Origin: Bacillus stratosphericus
GTDB taxonomy: Bacteria; Bacillota; Bacilli; Bacillales; Bacillaceae
Assembly (NCBI RefSeq): GCF_020524495.1
Contig: NZ_JAIVLB010000010.1
Span: forward strand, 33,656 to 97,655
Length of the DNA stretch: 64,000 nucleotides
Direction of reading: 5' to 3'
A program made the translations under genes and the position numbers. Position 1 is the stretch's first letter. Each line of letters begins with the position of its first letter. A model generated the notes under the pieces. The model saw only the letters and a list, made by a program, of their open reading frames with translations. It was not told the origin of the DNA and did not search any database. This document shows positions 63,773-64,000 of the stretch, one piece after another.

Positions 63773-63797
63773 AAAAAGCAGCCATTTGAAATTGAAG

Positions 63798-64000
63798 TGA
63801 CCCCCTTAAGTTAGACACGGTATTTATTAGACAGCTTTCGAGGCATGAGTTCGATATTGTATCGGACTCATGCCTTTTAGTTTCGTCTTTATACGTGTGT
63901 GATTGTAGTAATCAATATATTGTTCAAGTTCTTGCTTGAAGTGTTCGATGTCCTCAAATTCTTTTAGGTATAGAAATTCAGACTTTAAGATACCGAAGAA
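63798..64000. mobile_element. IS3-family insertion sequence, one end
   Basis: The element seems to begin at TGACCCCCTTAAGTTAGACA (63798), a typical IS3-family terminal repeat, and carries the 3' end of orfB on the minus strand. The other end lies beyond the window. Confidence 0.8.
63827..64000 (-). CDS. IS3-family transposase OrfB, C-terminal part
   Basis: 57 codons of the DDE integrase-type transposase C-terminus: [20 protein letters not shown] containing the catalytic E of DDE, then [20 protein letters not shown] and [10 protein letters not shown] stop. Reads in one frame from the window edge. The IS150-like branch is the best fit; whether the rest is intact cannot be seen. Confidence 0.88.
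   Translation of the reverse strand, partial: FFGILKSEFLYLKEFEDIEHFKQELEQYIDYYNHTRIKTKLKGMSPIQYRTHASKAV

Overview
The window looks like a low-to-moderate GC Bacillus chromosome. Protein sequences and gene order follow the B. subtilis yxa-ywc region: glxK, yxeH, the deo operon, pepT, yxkH, cydABCD, lic, ilvK, sasA, ywbD, lrgAB-like, ywbI, thiE, ywcB/A, slrA, gtrA. It also carries genes absent from, or placed elsewhere in, B. subtilis, such as an InhA-type M6 protease and an ansR-ansAB-mleN cluster. My best guess is the B. pumilus / safensis / altitudinis group; that is inference from similarity, not a search.

Layout. 1-13.6 kb: partial glycerate kinase, an ABC exporter pair, a CitMHS citrate transporter with a divergent LysR regulator, AlkC, an amino-acid permease, a MerR regulator, a HAD phosphatase and an OatA-type acyltransferase. 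13.9-19.2 kb: aldose-epimerase-like protein and the deoxyribonucleoside operon deoR-dra-nupC-pdp. 19.6-26 kb: secreted metalloprotease, decayed small genes, pepT, and a wrecked WXG100 / DUF5081 module. 26.4-32.6 kb: ansR divergent from ansA-ansB, then mleN, yxkH and fosB. 32.7-35.7 kb: a two-gene ribA-ribG operon beside a broken extradiol-dioxygenase-like gene. 36-42 kb: cytochrome bd operon cydABCD. 42.4-49.5 kb: lichenan/cellobiose PTS operon licBCAH with licR, and ilvK. 50-55 kb: small alarmone synthetase, a Rap-Phr quorum-sensing pair and a polar amino-acid ABC importer. 55.7-60 kb: rRNA methyltransferase, LrgA/LrgB-type pair with a LysR regulator, thiE. 60.2-64 kb: a ywcB-ywcA deletion chimera, a methyltransferase-glycosyltransferase pair, slrA, gtrA and the edge of an IS3-family insertion sequence.

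The genes are mostly carbon and nitrogen scavenging (citrate, deoxyribonucleosides, asparagine/aspartate, beta-glucosides, glutamine-type amino acids), respiration and cell-state control. Catabolite control is visible as cre-like sites before the citrate transporter and lic operon. Possible Rex sites precede cydA, and phased operator-like sites lie between ansR and ansA.

The most striking general feature is gene decay between intact operons. About twenty broken genes can be read by joining frames. They include thiM, a pectate-lyase-like protein, a ribose-type permease, two VOC proteins, a DUF1304 protein, a quinol-monooxygenase-like protein, a Gfo/Idh oxidoreductase tail and a WXG100 protein. 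Two very short genes are worth noting: a Phr signalling peptide precursor directly after rap, and slrA. I saw no tRNA, rRNA, CRISPR array or FMN/TPP riboswitch. I found no clearly novel defence or mobile system. The best leads are the rap-phr pair, the ribA-ribG pair, the ywcB-ywcA chimera, the AnsR operator array and a 126-bp palindromic element.
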